A stretch of 64,000 nucleotides of DNA from NCBI RefSeq assembly GCF_008704655.1, contig NZ_CP023688.1, positions 6,578,001-6,642,000 on the forward strand. Reading direction: 5' to 3'. Position 1 is the stretch's first letter. Each line of letters begins with the position of its first letter. The stretch comes from Streptomyces rimosus (lineage in GTDB: Bacteria; Actinomycetota; Actinomycetes; Streptomycetales; Streptomycetaceae). Under the pieces are notes generated by a model that saw only the letters and a list, made by a program, of their open reading frames with translations, did not search any database and was not told the origin of the DNA. Below are positions 42,734-51,597 of this stretch, piece after piece. The translations under genes were made by a program, and so were the position numbers.

Positions 42734-43603
42734 TCAGTGGATGATCGACACGATCTGGCAGGCGGCTTCCGCCAGGTCGCGGCGGCCTTCGATGCGGGCA
42801 CGGGCCAGGGCGGTGTCCGGCTGGATGCCGCGGGTGCACAGGCGCCAGGCGGTTTCCGCGTCCAGGCGTACCAGCGCGGCAGGACGTACGGCGGAACGTG
42901 CGCCGGCCGGTTCGGCCAGCGACCAGCGGGTCCCGGTGGCCGTCGCGGTCCAGGTGCCCCCGGCCGGGCCGTCGATCCGTACCTGGATCTGCGTACCGGC
43001 CGGGGCGGCGACCTCGCGCAGGGTGTGGGGCAGCGCCCGCAGGAACGTGTCCAGCACCACGGACAGCAGCCGCGGATCGGGGTCGGTGCCCTGCCCGGCC
43101 GCGTGCCGGATCTGCTGGCGGTGCGTCCAGAACTCGGTCAGGTCGCGGGCGCTGTCCAGCCACATCGGCGCCGGGTCGGCACCGGCCCACGACACACCCA
43201 GCGACGGCGCGTGCGGATCGGCGCCTTCGAAGAACCGGGCCACCCGCCCGCCCACCAGGCCGAGAGTGTCGGTGAGCGCGGCCGGGCTCACCCGGGAGAA
43301 GGCGTCCACCCACTCCTGGTTGATGCGGTGGATGAACGCCTCCAGCGTCTCGCCCGGCGCGAAGGCGGGGCCTTCCCGGTGGCCGTCGCGGTCGCGGGAG
43401 AGGCGCCCGTAGAAGTCGCCCAACAGGTGGGCGACGAGATCGCGGACGGTCCAGCCCGGCACCGCTTCCCTGCCCCAGTCGGCGGGTGCCAGCCCGCGCA
43501 CCGTGGCCATCAGCGCGGCGTGTTCGGGGGCGAACAGCGGGCGGGCGTCGATCGGGGCGCCGAGCCACGTGTGGCGCGGGTCCTGGGGGAGCGGGGAGTT
43601 CAT
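42734..43603 (-). CDS. Maleylpyruvate isomerase N-terminal domain protein (DinB-like)
   Basis: A 289-residue protein of the mycothiol-dependent isomerase superfamily. The DinB-like bundle has ADWGREAVPGWTVRDLVAHLLGDFYGRLS and the metal-ligand region TEFWTHRQQIRHAAG; a C-terminal MDMPI-like domain follows, ending DLAEAACQIVSIIH. It is the second such protein in this window (the other is at 19631). Substrate unknown. I chose ATG at 43603 because it begins at the conserved N-terminus; the preceding open frame runs through tandem repeats. Confidence 0.82.
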   Translation of the reverse strand: MNSPLPQDPRHTWLGAPIDARPLFAPEHAALMATVRGLAPADWGREAVPGWTVRDLVAHLLGDFYGRLSRDRDGHREGPAFAPGETLEAFIHRINQEWVDAFSRVSPAALTDTLGLVGGRVARFFEGADPHAPSLGVSWAGADPAPMWLDSARDLTEFWTHRQQIRHAAGQGTDPDPRLLSVVLDTFLRALPHTLREVAAPAGTQIQVRIDGPAGGTWTATATGTRWSLAEPAGARSAVRPAALVRLDAETAWRLCTRGIQPDTALARARIEGRRDLAEAACQIVSIIH

Positions 43604-43640
43604 GGCAAGAGCCTGCCAACGGTCACGGCCCGGACGCCAC

Positions 43641-43749
43641 CGAGAATTCCCGCTTCTCTCAGGCGTCCTGCCGCTAACGGGAACTCCGGCTTCGCTCAGG
43701 CGTCCTGCCCAACGGGAACTCCCGCTTGCCTCAGGCGTCCTGCGGCTCC
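43641..43749. repeat. Three degenerate tandem repeats of about 36 bases
   Basis: Three copies begin near 43641, 43678 and 43714. Each contains a GGGAACTCCCGCTT-like start and a CTCAGGCGTCCTGC end, with two or three differences between copies. The third copy runs into the 3' end of the small gene 43731-43895, so its last codons are part of the repeat. Period and divergence suggest tandem duplication rather than a mobile element. Confidence 0.75.
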
Positions 43750-43895
43750 TTGGCCCGCCGGTGCCGGCCGTTCGGCGACGCGTCGGCGTCCTCCGAGGCG
43801 GCCGGGCCACGGTGCTTGCCGGAGCCTGCCGCCGTGGCGGCCCGGCCGGCGTCCTGCGGGCACGCCTGGGTCGTGTCGGTACGGGCTTCGGACAT
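43731..43895 (-). CDS. Small hydrophilic protein, hypothetical
   Basis: A 54-residue open frame starting MSEARTDTTQACPQDAGR and ending GRHRRAKEPQDA. It is highly polar with one Cys, and is rich in Asp, Arg and Ala, like many tiny hypothetical proteins annotated in Streptomyces. The ribosome site is weak (GGAG about 12 bases upstream). The neighbouring sequence up to 44026 shows no other gene. I call it at moderate confidence because codon use is typical and the composition fits the group. Confidence 0.45.
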   Translation of the reverse strand: MSEARTDTTQACPQDAGRAATAAGSGKHRGPAASEDADASPNGRHRRAKEPQDA

Positions 43896-44026
43896 GTGGG
43901 GAGTCACTCCGTCGGATCGCTTGCGGCTGTACGCGGCGGGGCCCGTTCCGCGGCGGCTGGGATGCGCCGCGGCAGGCCGTCGGTGGCCGGTCGACCGCTG
44001 ATACTAACGAAGCGAACGATCTTGCT

Positions 44027-45397
44027 CTACCGGGCCTCCCGGGCCGTCGGCGGGGCCTGTTGCAGTGGTGCTTGCTGCAACGGCACCGGCCTGTACGGAG
44101 AGGGATGCGCGAGCACGCCGTACGGTTCCCGGGTCACGGATTCCGCTTGTGCGAATGCTGTGGAGGCGACGGCGGACGGAGGCGGCGGCGGTTGCGTGGG
44201 CGCCGTCGCCGGCAGGGGAGTCGAGGGCACCCGTACCCATCGTGCGGGGCGCCTGTCCGGGATGCCGGCGGGCACGAGGTCTCCTTCGGCGGTCGCGCCC
44301 GCGCCGGTACGGGTCTCGGCGGGCAGGCCGCCGGGCGGCTCCGCCTGGGGGCGTGCCCCCGTCGCGGAGGCCGGCAGCCGGGCCAGCCCGCACGGTACGG
44401 ACGGTGTCACGCACGGCAGCCGCAGCTCGCCGTCGGCCGTCCACAGGCCCGTACCCGCCAGCCAGCCGCGCGGGGCGGGCAGCTGCCGCAGCCGCCGCTC
44501 CGCGGGCCGCCACACGCCCAGCCACGTGCCGGTCACGGCGTCGATCCGGAACGCCACCGCGCTGCTCTCCGGCGCGAGCGCCTGCCCCGGCTGCACGGCG
44601 AACGGCCGGAGCGCGGCGTCCGGCAGCCGCAGGCACTCCGGGAAGCGCACCGGCAGCGCGCTGCCGAGCACCCCCCAGCCCAGCCGGTCGTGCCCCGCCG
44701 CGTCCGACCGCAGCACCAGCAGGCCGCTGTCCGGATCGGCCAGCAGCAGCCGGTCGTTGCTCTCCTCGGTGATCTGGAGCAGCGGGCTCACCTCGCCGCC
44801 GCGCTCCAGGTCGACCACCACCGTCTTGGTGCGGCCGTCCAGCTCCTGGTCCAGCGCCAGCAGCCGTCCCGTACGGTCCAGCCAGACGCCTCCCGTGCAG
44901 TGGCCCTCGATCTCGGCGACGCAGGTGGGGACGGTGCGCGCCTGGCCGGGGACGGGGGAGTGGCGGCCGTCGTGCACCAGCCACAGCACCGTGGAGCGCG
45001 CGCCGGGCGCGAGGGCGTAGGCGCGGCTGCCGCAGGGCGCGGCGGGCAGCAGGGCCAGCTCCGCGGCCTCGACGGTGCCGAGCGGGAGTTCGCCGGTGCC
45101 GGGGCCGGTCGGGTACAGCAGACCGAGCGCGTGGCGGTCGGCGGCCCGGCGCCGGATCAGCACCCGGCCGTCCGCCAGGGGCAGCAGCCGGGTGTCCGCC
45201 TCCTCGGGCCGGCGGCCGGGCAGCGGGACCGCGTACGGCTCCGGGCCCGCCAGCGTCCAGCGCTCGGGGAACCACTTGCCGCTGCTCTCGTGCCAGGCCA
45301 GCCGGGCGGCGTACGAGCCGTCGGCGGCGATGGTCAGCGCCGTGGGGTCCGGCCGGGCGTCCGGCTTCGCGGCGTCCTCGGTGACACAAGCCGTCAT
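44027..45397 (-). CDS. Hypothetical protein with beta-propeller-like repeats
   Basis: A 456-residue cytoplasmic protein I do not recognise. It contains repeating beta-strand patterns such as GGVWLDRTGRLLALDQE, DRLLLADPDSGLLVLRSD and TGLWTADGELRLPCV, which suggest a propeller-like fold. The last 80 residues are Pro/Ala/Gln-rich and probably disordered (ending QAPLQQAPPTAREAR). No signal peptide or catalytic motif is seen. The ATG at 45397 follows ACAGGAGGTGAG, a strong ribosome site. It is divergent from the Nif3-like gene; the 267-base gap between them holds no recognised element. Confidence 0.75.
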   Translation of the reverse strand: MTACVTEDAAKPDARPDPTALTIAADGSYAARLAWHESSGKWFPERWTLAGPEPYAVPLPGRRPEEADTRLLPLADGRVLIRRRAADRHALGLLYPTGPGTGELPLGTVEAAELALLPAAPCGSRAYALAPGARSTVLWLVHDGRHSPVPGQARTVPTCVAEIEGHCTGGVWLDRTGRLLALDQELDGRTKTVVVDLERGGEVSPLLQITEESNDRLLLADPDSGLLVLRSDAAGHDRLGWGVLGSALPVRFPECLRLPDAALRPFAVQPGQALAPESSAVAFRIDAVTGTWLGVWRPAERRLRQLPAPRGWLAGTGLWTADGELRLPCVTPSVPCGLARLPASATGARPQAEPPGGLPAETRTGAGATAEGDLVPAGIPDRRPARWVRVPSTPLPATAPTQPPPPPSAVASTAFAQAESVTREPYGVLAHPSPYRPVPLQQAPLQQAPPTAREAR

Positions 45398-45664
45398 CGA
45401 GTGCTCACCTCCTGTCAGTGCGCCCGAAGGTAGTTTTCGCACGCCCAAACGATCGGCGAAGGTTGCGGCAGTTCACGCAAAAGTGTGGCGGATGTCCGGT
45501 TCGCCTTGATCTGGCGGGGGAGGATGTGCTTCGGGGAACGCAGGGGGCGGGTGGGGGCCGCGGCGGAGCCGATCCCGCGGCCGGGCCGCCCGGCGGCCGC
45601 CCGCCGAGGCCCCGGCCACCGAGCGGCCCGGCACGGGGGCACGGCTGGGAGGTAACCTTCCCCC

Positions 45665-46531
45665 GTGCCCGTACTGTCTGAAGTCATCGCCGCGCTCGAC
45701 GCCCTCTGGCCCCCCGAGCGGGCCGAATCGTGGGACGCCGTCGGCACGGTCTGCGGTGACCCGGACGCCGAGGTGCGCCGGGTCCTGTTCGCCGTCGACC
45801 CCGTACAGGAGATCGCCGACGAGGCGGTCAGGATCGGCGCCGACCTGCTCGTCACGCACCACCCGCTCTACCTGCGCGGTACGACCACGGTCGCGGCCGG
45901 CACCTTCAAGGGCCGCGTCGTGCACACCCTGATCAAGAACGACATCGCGCTGCACGTCGCGCACACCAACGCCGACACCGCCGACCCCGGTGTCTCCGAC
46001 GCCCTCGCGGGCGCGCTGGACCTGCGGGTCCTGCGCCCCCTGGTGCCGGACGCCACCGACGCCCACGGCCGCCGCGGCCTGGGCCGGATCTGCGAACTGC
46101 CGCACCCGATGACGCTGGCCGAGTTCGGCCCGTACGCCGCCGCCCGGCTCCCCGCGACCGCGCAGGGCGTCCGGATCGCCGGCGACCCGGACCGTACGAT
46201 CCGCACGGTCGCCGTCTCCGGCGGCTCCGGCGACAGCCTCTTCGACGACGTACGGGCGGCGGGCGTGGACGCGTTCCTCACCGCCGACCTGCGCCACCAC
46301 CCCGCCTCCGAGGCGACCCAGAAGAGCCCGCTGGCGCTGCTGGACGCCGCCCACTGGGCCACCGAGTGGCCCTGGTGCGAGCAGGCGGCGGCCCAGCTCG
46401 ACGAGATTTCCGACCGGCACGGCTGGAACCTGCGCACCCATGTCTCGCGCACGGTCACCGACCCCTGGACCGCCCACGCGGCGTCCGACGCCCGCACGAC
46501 CCCGACGAATACATCAGGAGCCCCCCGCTGA
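45665..46531 (+). CDS. Nif3-like dinuclear metal center protein (YbgI family)
   Basis: A 288-residue member of the DUF34/NIF3 family, toroidal hexamers with a two-metal site whose role is still debated (GTP cyclohydrolase I-related hydrolase activity and metal insertion have been proposed). Metal ligands are visible in LLVTHHPLYLRG, HVAHTNADTAD and the C-terminal ADLRHHPASEA. It starts with GTG at 45665. The next gene begins with a non-standard CTG overlapping its stop. In actinobacteria it is commonly followed by the zinc-ribbon and RNase H genes found here. Confidence 0.93.
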   Translation: MPVLSEVIAALDALWPPERAESWDAVGTVCGDPDAEVRRVLFAVDPVQEIADEAVRIGADLLVTHHPLYLRGTTTVAAGTFKGRVVHTLIKNDIALHVAHTNADTADPGVSDALAGALDLRVLRPLVPDATDAHGRRGLGRICELPHPMTLAEFGPYAAARLPATAQGVRIAGDPDRTIRTVAVSGGSGDSLFDDVRAAGVDAFLTADLRHHPASEATQKSPLALLDAAHWATEWPWCEQAAAQLDEISDRHGWNLRTHVSRTVTDPWTAHAASDARTTPTNTSGAPR

Positions 46532-47271
46532 ACGCCGCGCCCGCCGACCAGATCCGCCTCCTCGACGTCCAGGCCCTGGACGTGAGGCTCAGCCAGCTCG
46601 CCCACAAGCGCAGGAATCTCCCCGAGCTGGCCGAGATCCAGACCCTGGAGGGCGACCTCACCCAGCAGCGCGACCTGCTGGTCGCCGCGCAGACCGAGGA
46701 GAGCGACACCACCCGCGAGCAGACCAAGGCGGAGCAGGACGTGGACCAGGTGCGCCAGCGCGCCGCCCGCGACCAGCAGCGCCTGGACTCCGGCACCATC
46801 ACCTCGCCCAAGGACCTGGAGAACCTCCAGAAGGAGATCGCCTCCCTCGCCAAGCGCCAGGGCGACCTGGAGGACGTCGTCCTGGAGGTCATGGAGCGCC
46901 GCGAGTCCGCCCAGGAGCGGGTCGCCGAGCTGACCGGGCGCGTGGAGTCCGTACAGGCCAAGGTCAACGACGCGATCGCCCGCCGGGACGCCGTGTGGGG
47001 CGAGATCGACGCCGAGGCCGAGACGGTCCGCAAGGAGCGCGAGCTGACCGTCGCCGACATCCCGGCCGACCTGCTGGCCCTCTACGACAAGCTGCGCGAG
47101 AAGCACGGCGGCCTCGGCGCCGCCCGCCTCTACCAGCGCCGCTGCGAGGGCTGCCGCCTGGAGCTGGACATCACCGAGCTGAACGACGTGCGCACCGCGC
47201 CCGCCGACAAGGTCGTGCGCTGCGAGAACTGCAGCCGCATCCTGGTGCGCACGCCCGACTCGGGCCTGTAA
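46528..47271 (+). CDS. Coiled-coil protein with C4 zinc ribbon
   Basis: A 247-residue protein with a long coiled coil (residues 25-170, rich in Glu, Gln, Lys and Arg) and a C-terminal zinc ribbon CEGC...CENC, as in the chlamydial CT398-like family. Its function is unsettled. The conserved N-terminus (NAAPADQIRLLDVQALDVRL) can only be reached with a CTG start at 46528, which overlaps the stop of the Nif3-like gene (CTGA) and has AGGAG seven bases upstream. No ATG, GTG or TTG is available at a comparable position, so a rare CTG start under translational coupling is the best model. Confidence 0.88.
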   Translation: MNAAPADQIRLLDVQALDVRLSQLAHKRRNLPELAEIQTLEGDLTQQRDLLVAAQTEESDTTREQTKAEQDVDQVRQRAARDQQRLDSGTITSPKDLENLQKEIASLAKRQGDLEDVVLEVMERRESAQERVAELTGRVESVQAKVNDAIARRDAVWGEIDAEAETVRKERELTVADIPADLLALYDKLREKHGGLGAARLYQRRCEGCRLELDITELNDVRTAPADKVVRCENCSRILVRTPDSGL

Positions 47272-47274
47272 ACC

Positions 47275-48459
47275 GTGGCCCGTACGCTCATCGTCGAGGC
47301 CGACGGCGGGTCCCGGGGCAACCCGGGGCCCGCGGGCTACGGCGCGGTCGTCATCGACCCGGAGTCCGGGCAGCCGCTCGCCGAGGCCGCCGAGTACATC
47401 GGCACCGCCACCAACAACGTCGCCGAGTACCGCGGCCTGCTGGCCGGGCTGCGCGCCGCGCACGCGCTGGACCCGGACGCCGAGGTGCGGGTGCGGATGG
47501 ACTCCAAGCTCGTCGTCGAGCAGATGTCGGGCCGCTGGAAGATCAAGCACCCGGACATGCGTCCGCTGGCGGCCGAGGCCCGGACCGTCTTCCCGCCGGA
47601 CCGGGTCACGTACGAGTGGATTCCGCGCGAGCAGAACAAGCACGCCGACCTGCTCGCCAACGAGGCGATGGACGCGGGCAAGGCGGGGCGGCAGTGGGAG
47701 CCGCGCGACTCGCGGGCCGAGCTTGACGCGGGCGGTGCGGCGCGCAGTGCCGCGGCCCAGGCGGCCGACGCGGCGGCGGAGGCCGCGGAAGCCGCCGAGC
47801 CGAAGGCGCCCCCGGTGGGCTGGGCGTCCGCCGACCTCGGCGCGCCCACCACGCTCGTCCTCCTGCGGCACGGCGAGACGGCCCTCACCCCCCAGAAGCG
47901 GTTCTCCGGCAGCGGCGGCTGTGACCCGGAGCTGTCCCCGGCCGGACACCGCCAGGCCGAAGCGGTCGCCGCCGCGCTCGCCGCGCGCGGCACGGTCCAG
48001 GCCGTCGTCAGCTCGCCCCTCAAGCGCTGCCGGCAGACGGCCGAGACCGTCGCGGCCCGCCTGGGCCTGGACGTACGCGTCGACGAGGGCCTGCGCGAGA
48101 CCGACTTCGGCGCCTGGGAGGGCCTGACCTTCGCCGAGGTGCAGGAGCGCTATCCGCAGGACCTGGCGGCCTGGCTCGGCTCCGCCAAGGCGGCGCCCAC
48201 CGGCGGCGAGTCCTTCGCCGCGGTCGCCCGCCGCGTCGCCGTCTCCCGCGACAAGCTGCTGGCCCGGTACGCGGGCCGCACGGTGCTGCTGGTCACCCAC
48301 GTCACCCCGGTCAAGACGCTGGTACGGCTCGCCCTCGGCGCGCCGCCGGAGTCGCTGTTCCGCATGGAGCTGTCGGCGGCGTCGCTGTCGGCGGTCGCGT
48401 ACTACGGCGACGGGAACGCCTCGGTGCGGCTGGTGAACGAGACGGCGCATTTGCGCTGA
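47275..48459 (+). CDS. Bifunctional RNase H / acid phosphatase
   Basis: A 394-residue fusion protein. The N-terminal RNase HI-like domain (residues 1-135) has VEADGGSRGNPGPAGYG, the Glu in NNVAEYRGLLAGL and RMDSKLVVEQMSG. An Ala-rich linker joins it to a histidine-phosphatase domain (residues 195-394) with LLRHGETALT and the second catalytic His in VTHVTPVK. Mycobacterial Rv2228c has the same architecture and acts on RNA-DNA hybrids and alpha-ribazole phosphate, linking it to B12 synthesis. It starts with GTG three bases after the zinc-ribbon gene. Confidence 0.93.
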   Translation: MARTLIVEADGGSRGNPGPAGYGAVVIDPESGQPLAEAAEYIGTATNNVAEYRGLLAGLRAAHALDPDAEVRVRMDSKLVVEQMSGRWKIKHPDMRPLAAEARTVFPPDRVTYEWIPREQNKHADLLANEAMDAGKAGRQWEPRDSRAELDAGGAARSAAAQAADAAAEAAEAAEPKAPPVGWASADLGAPTTLVLLRHGETALTPQKRFSGSGGCDPELSPAGHRQAEAVAAALAARGTVQAVVSSPLKRCRQTAETVAARLGLDVRVDEGLRETDFGAWEGLTFAEVQERYPQDLAAWLGSAKAAPTGGESFAAVARRVAVSRDKLLARYAGRTVLLVTHVTPVKTLVRLALGAPPESLFRMELSAASLSAVAYYGDGNASVRLVNETAHLR

Positions 48460-48522
48460 GCTGCGGCGGAGTTACGGGGCGGCGGGCGGGCTTTCCCGCC
48501 ACCGGCCCGGGCTTCACGCCAC

Positions 48523-48558
48523 GGAAAAGGCCCGCGCGGTGACGCGCGGGCCTTTTCC
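48523..48558 (+). terminator. Strong terminator hairpin after the RNase H gene
   Basis: GGAAAAGGCCCGCGC pairs perfectly with GCGCGGGCCTTTTCC (15 base pairs, six-base loop), 64 bases after the stop. The A-rich left base and T-rich right base make it usable in both directions. The remaining gap to 48782 must carry the alkylsulfatase promoter; I see no other element in it. Confidence 0.88.
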
Positions 48559-48782
48559 GCGTCCGCGCGGGCCGTTTCCCGTCACTTACCGACCCTTTTC
48601 CGGCCCACCTTCGACTGGCGTGAACCCTGCGCTTTTCACCGGAGCCGGGGCGGTTCGTGCCACTGGCTTGATTGGTTCCTTGTAGCGCGCAGCCCGCTTT
48701 CCTAGCGTCGCTGGCACGGGGCGCGACCAGCGCCCTTCCCTCGCCGTATGCGTGAATTCCGCATGCCCTTACGGAGGTTGGA

Positions 48783-50834
48783 ATGCCGAGCGAGTACACC
48801 GGGCCCGTCGAGATATCCGCGTCCGTCGCGGAAGCCAACCGGAAGGCCGCCGAGCGGCTCCGGGAGGGCGGCTCGCAGGACTTCGAGGACGCGCAGCGGG
48901 GGCTGCTGGCGCAGCCGGACGTCCCGGCGATCCACTCCCGGACCGACAGCGGCAAGGTGGTGTGGAGCTTCACCGCGTACGACTTCCTGACCGACGGCGA
49001 CGAGCAGGCGCCGCCGACCGTCAACCCGAGCCTGTGGCGCCAGGGGCGGCTCACCGCGGTGGCCGGGCTGTTCCAGGTCACCTCCGGCACGCGCGGGGCC
49101 GTCTACCAGGTGCGCGGCTACGACCTGTCCAACATGACGATCATCGAGGGGGACCGCGGGATCATCGTCATCGACCCGCTGGCCTGCTACGAGACCGCGC
49201 AGGCCGCCCTGAAGCTGTACCGCGACACCACCGGGAACCGGAACCCGGTCCGCGCGCTGATCTACACCCACAGCCACGTCGACCACTTCGGCGGCGCCCG
49301 CGGCCTGTTTGCCGAGCGCGACGACGAGGTGCCCGCCGACCTCACGGTCATCGCGCCCGACGGGTTCCTGGAGCACGCCGTCAGCGAGAACGTCTACGCG
49401 GGCCCGGCGATGCAGCGCCGCGCCGAGTACATGTACGCGGCGGAGCTGGACAAGAGCCCGTACGCGCAGGTCGGTTCGGGCCTCGGCCTGACCGTCTCCA
49501 CCGGCGAGGTCACCCTGCTGCCGCCGACCGACTACATCGGCAGCGCCCAGGCCGTGACCGCCGACGACTGGTCGCCCGCCGACGTCATCCCGTGGCGCGA
49601 GGGGCTGCACCGCCGCGTCATCGACGGCGTACGGCTGCTCTTCCAGCTGACGCCCGGCACCGAGGCACCCGCGGAGATGAACATCTATCTCCCCGAACTC
49701 CTCACCCTGTGCATGGCGGAGAACGCCACCCACAACCTGCACAACATTCTCAGCCTGCGCGGCGCCCAGGTACGGGACGCGCACGCCTGGGCGAAATACC
49801 TCACCGACGCGATCCAGACCTTCGGCGAGCACACCGAAGTGGAATTCGCCTCGCACCACTGGCCGCGCTGGGGCAAGGAAAGCATCCTCGAATTCCTGAG
49901 CAACCAGCGGGACATGTACGCGTACCTGAACGACCAGACGCTGCGGCTCATCAACCGCGGATACACCGGAATCGAGATCGCCGAGGAACTCCAGCACCTG
50001 CCGGCCGGGCTCGCCGACCACTACTACAACCAGGGGTACTACGGCTCCCTCAGCCACAACTTCAAGGCGGTCTACCAGCGTTACATGGGCTGGTTCGACG
50101 GAAATCCGGCCCACCTGTGGAATCTGCCGCCGACCGCGGCCGGCACCCGCTACGTGGCGGCGATGGGCGGCGCCGAGGCCGTCGTCCAGAAGGCGCAGGA
50201 GACGTACGACGGGCGCGAGGGCGACCCGGACGCGTACCGCTGGGTCGTGGAACTGCTCAACCACGTCATCTTCGCCGACCCCGCCACCGTCTCCGAGAAG
50301 GCGGTCCAGGACGCCAAGGCCCTCCAGGCCAAGACCTTCGCGCAGCTCGGCTACGGCGCCGAGAACGGGCCGTGGCGCAACTTCTACCTGACCGGCGCCG
50401 AGGAACTGCGGACCGGACCGCAGCGGCCCGCCGGCAAGGGCGCGCCCGACCTGGTCCACAGCATGACCCTGGAGCAGGTCTTCGCGGCGATGGCGCGCAG
50501 CGTGGACGGCCCGAAGGCGGCACAGGAGCAGCGCGCCGCGATCGTGCTGCACTGGAACTTCACCGACACGCAGCAGGAGTGCACCACGACGCTGCGCAAC
50601 GGCGTCCTGGTGTACGTGGCGGGCACGGACCTGTACGCGGGCAAGCCGCAGGCCACCATCGCCCTGACCAGGGAGACGTTCGACTCGCTCCTCCTCGAAG
50701 GGCCGCTGTTCCAGCGGAACTTCGACGCGGCGGTCAAGGCGGGCGCCATCCGCGTCGACGACCGGACGGCGGCGGACACGGTGTTCGGGTATCTGACGGT
50801 GCCGGACCCGATGTTCGCGATCGTCGCGCCGTAA
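48783..50834 (+). CDS. Alkyl/aryl-sulfatase, SdsA1-like
   Basis: A 683-residue metallo-beta-lactamase-fold sulfatase that hydrolyses alkyl sulfates such as dodecyl sulfate to the alcohol and sulfate. The zinc motif THSHVDHFGG is near residue 162; further ligands lie in AENATHNLHN and EFASHHWPRWG. The dimerisation helices and the C-terminal SCP2-like domain (from about residue 560: DGPKAAQEQRAAIVLHWNFTDTQQ...) are present, giving the normal full length. No signal peptide is seen, so it is probably cytoplasmic, unlike Pseudomonas SdsA1. ATG follows ACGGAGGTTGGA. Confidence 0.93.
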   Translation: MPSEYTGPVEISASVAEANRKAAERLREGGSQDFEDAQRGLLAQPDVPAIHSRTDSGKVVWSFTAYDFLTDGDEQAPPTVNPSLWRQGRLTAVAGLFQVTSGTRGAVYQVRGYDLSNMTIIEGDRGIIVIDPLACYETAQAALKLYRDTTGNRNPVRALIYTHSHVDHFGGARGLFAERDDEVPADLTVIAPDGFLEHAVSENVYAGPAMQRRAEYMYAAELDKSPYAQVGSGLGLTVSTGEVTLLPPTDYIGSAQAVTADDWSPADVIPWREGLHRRVIDGVRLLFQLTPGTEAPAEMNIYLPELLTLCMAENATHNLHNILSLRGAQVRDAHAWAKYLTDAIQTFGEHTEVEFASHHWPRWGKESILEFLSNQRDMYAYLNDQTLRLINRGYTGIEIAEELQHLPAGLADHYYNQGYYGSLSHNFKAVYQRYMGWFDGNPAHLWNLPPTAAGTRYVAAMGGAEAVVQKAQETYDGREGDPDAYRWVVELLNHVIFADPATVSEKAVQDAKALQAKTFAQLGYGAENGPWRNFYLTGAEELRTGPQRPAGKGAPDLVHSMTLEQVFAAMARSVDGPKAAQEQRAAIVLHWNFTDTQQECTTTLRNGVLVYVAGTDLYAGKPQATIALTRETFDSLLLEGPLFQRNFDAAVKAGAIRVDDRTAADTVFGYLTVPDPMFAIVAP

Positions 50835-50873
50835 CGTCCGTCCGCGAAGGGGGCGCCCGGCCGCGTCGTGGGC

Positions 50874-51521
50874 TCAGGCCAGCGACGCGGCCTCGCGCGC
50901 CAGCCGCTCCACCCGGGCCCAGTCCTTCGCGCGCAGCGCGTCCGCCGGCAGCATCCACGTACCGCCGACGCAGTCCACGTTCGGCAGCGCCAGATAGGCG
51001 GGCGCCGAGGACAGGCCGATGCCGCCGGTGGGGCAGAAGCGGGCCCGGGGGAGCGGCGAGGCGAGCGACTTCAGGTACGCGGTGCCGCCCGCCGCCTGTG
51101 CCGGGAAGAACTTCATCTCGGTGACGCCCTCGTCCAGCAGCGTCACCACCTCCGACGCCGTCGAGACGCCCGGCAGGAACGGCACGCCGGAGCCGCGCAT
51201 CGCGGCCAGCAGCCGCGGCGACCACCCCGGGCTGACCAGGAAGCGGGCACCCGCCGCGACCGCGGTGTCCACATGCTCGGGGGTGAGCACGGTGCCCGCG
51301 CCGACGACCGCCTCCGGGACCGCGTCGGCGATCGCCCGTATCGCGTCCGGGGCGGCGGCCGTGCGCAGCGTCACCTCGATGGCCGGGAGCCCGCCCGCCA
51401 CCAGCGCGCGGGCGAGCGGCACGGCGTCGGCCGCGTCGTCGAGCACCACGACGGGGATCACGGGGGCGAGTCCCAGCACGGACGGCGGGGTGGCGGGGGA
51501 GGAGGCGGCAGCGGTAGTCAC
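50874..51521 (-). CDS. eda: KDPG/KHG aldolase (bifunctional 4-hydroxy-2-oxoglutarate/KDPG aldolase)
   Basis: A 215-residue class I aldolase that splits 2-keto-3-deoxy-6-phosphogluconate to pyruvate and glyceraldehyde-3-phosphate. Visible motifs are the N-terminal PVIPVVVLDDA, the catalytic Glu in IEVTLRT, GAGTVL, and the Schiff-base Lys in VTEMKFFPAQAAGG; the phosphate loop is FCPTGGIG. GTG at 51521 starts the protein at the usual place. Two overlapping palindromes lie 33-58 bases upstream and probably bind a sugar-acid-responsive regulator. Confidence 0.92.
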   Translation of the reverse strand: MTTAAASSPATPPSVLGLAPVIPVVVLDDAADAVPLARALVAGGLPAIEVTLRTAAAPDAIRAIADAVPEAVVGAGTVLTPEHVDTAVAAGARFLVSPGWSPRLLAAMRGSGVPFLPGVSTASEVVTLLDEGVTEMKFFPAQAAGGTAYLKSLASPLPRARFCPTGGIGLSSAPAYLALPNVDCVGGTWMLPADALRAKDWARVERLAREAASLA

Positions 51522-51553
51522 GCTGCCTATAGTGCTGCGGGACTCCAGCATCC

Positions 51554-51579
51554 GCAACGATCGTTGCAGATTCTGCAAC
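51554..51579. promoter_or_regulatory. Overlapping palindromic operators upstream of eda
   Basis: GCAACGATCGTTGC (51554) is a perfect palindrome. It overlaps GTTGCAGATTCTGCAAC (51563), an inverted repeat with seven-base arms and three-base centre. The shared TTGCA half-sites look like GntR-, IclR- or LacI-type operators. They lie where the eda promoter should be. The cognate regulator is not in the window. Confidence 0.6.
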
Positions 51580-51597
51580 GCTCTCCCGTGTGCGTGC

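Noticed and set aside
43641..43749. Three regular repeats considered as a CRISPR array
   Set aside because: Copies are directly adjacent with no spacers, are diverged, and no cas genes are near.
42737..45433. An 898-codon plus-strand open frame opposite the DinB-fold protein and the propeller-like protein
   Set aside because: No ribosome site and no family features; composition is typical of a high-GC antisense frame.
45868..48450. An 860-codon minus-strand open frame opposite the Nif3, zinc-ribbon and RNase H genes
   Set aside because: All three plus-strand genes carry conserved motifs; the antisense frame does not.
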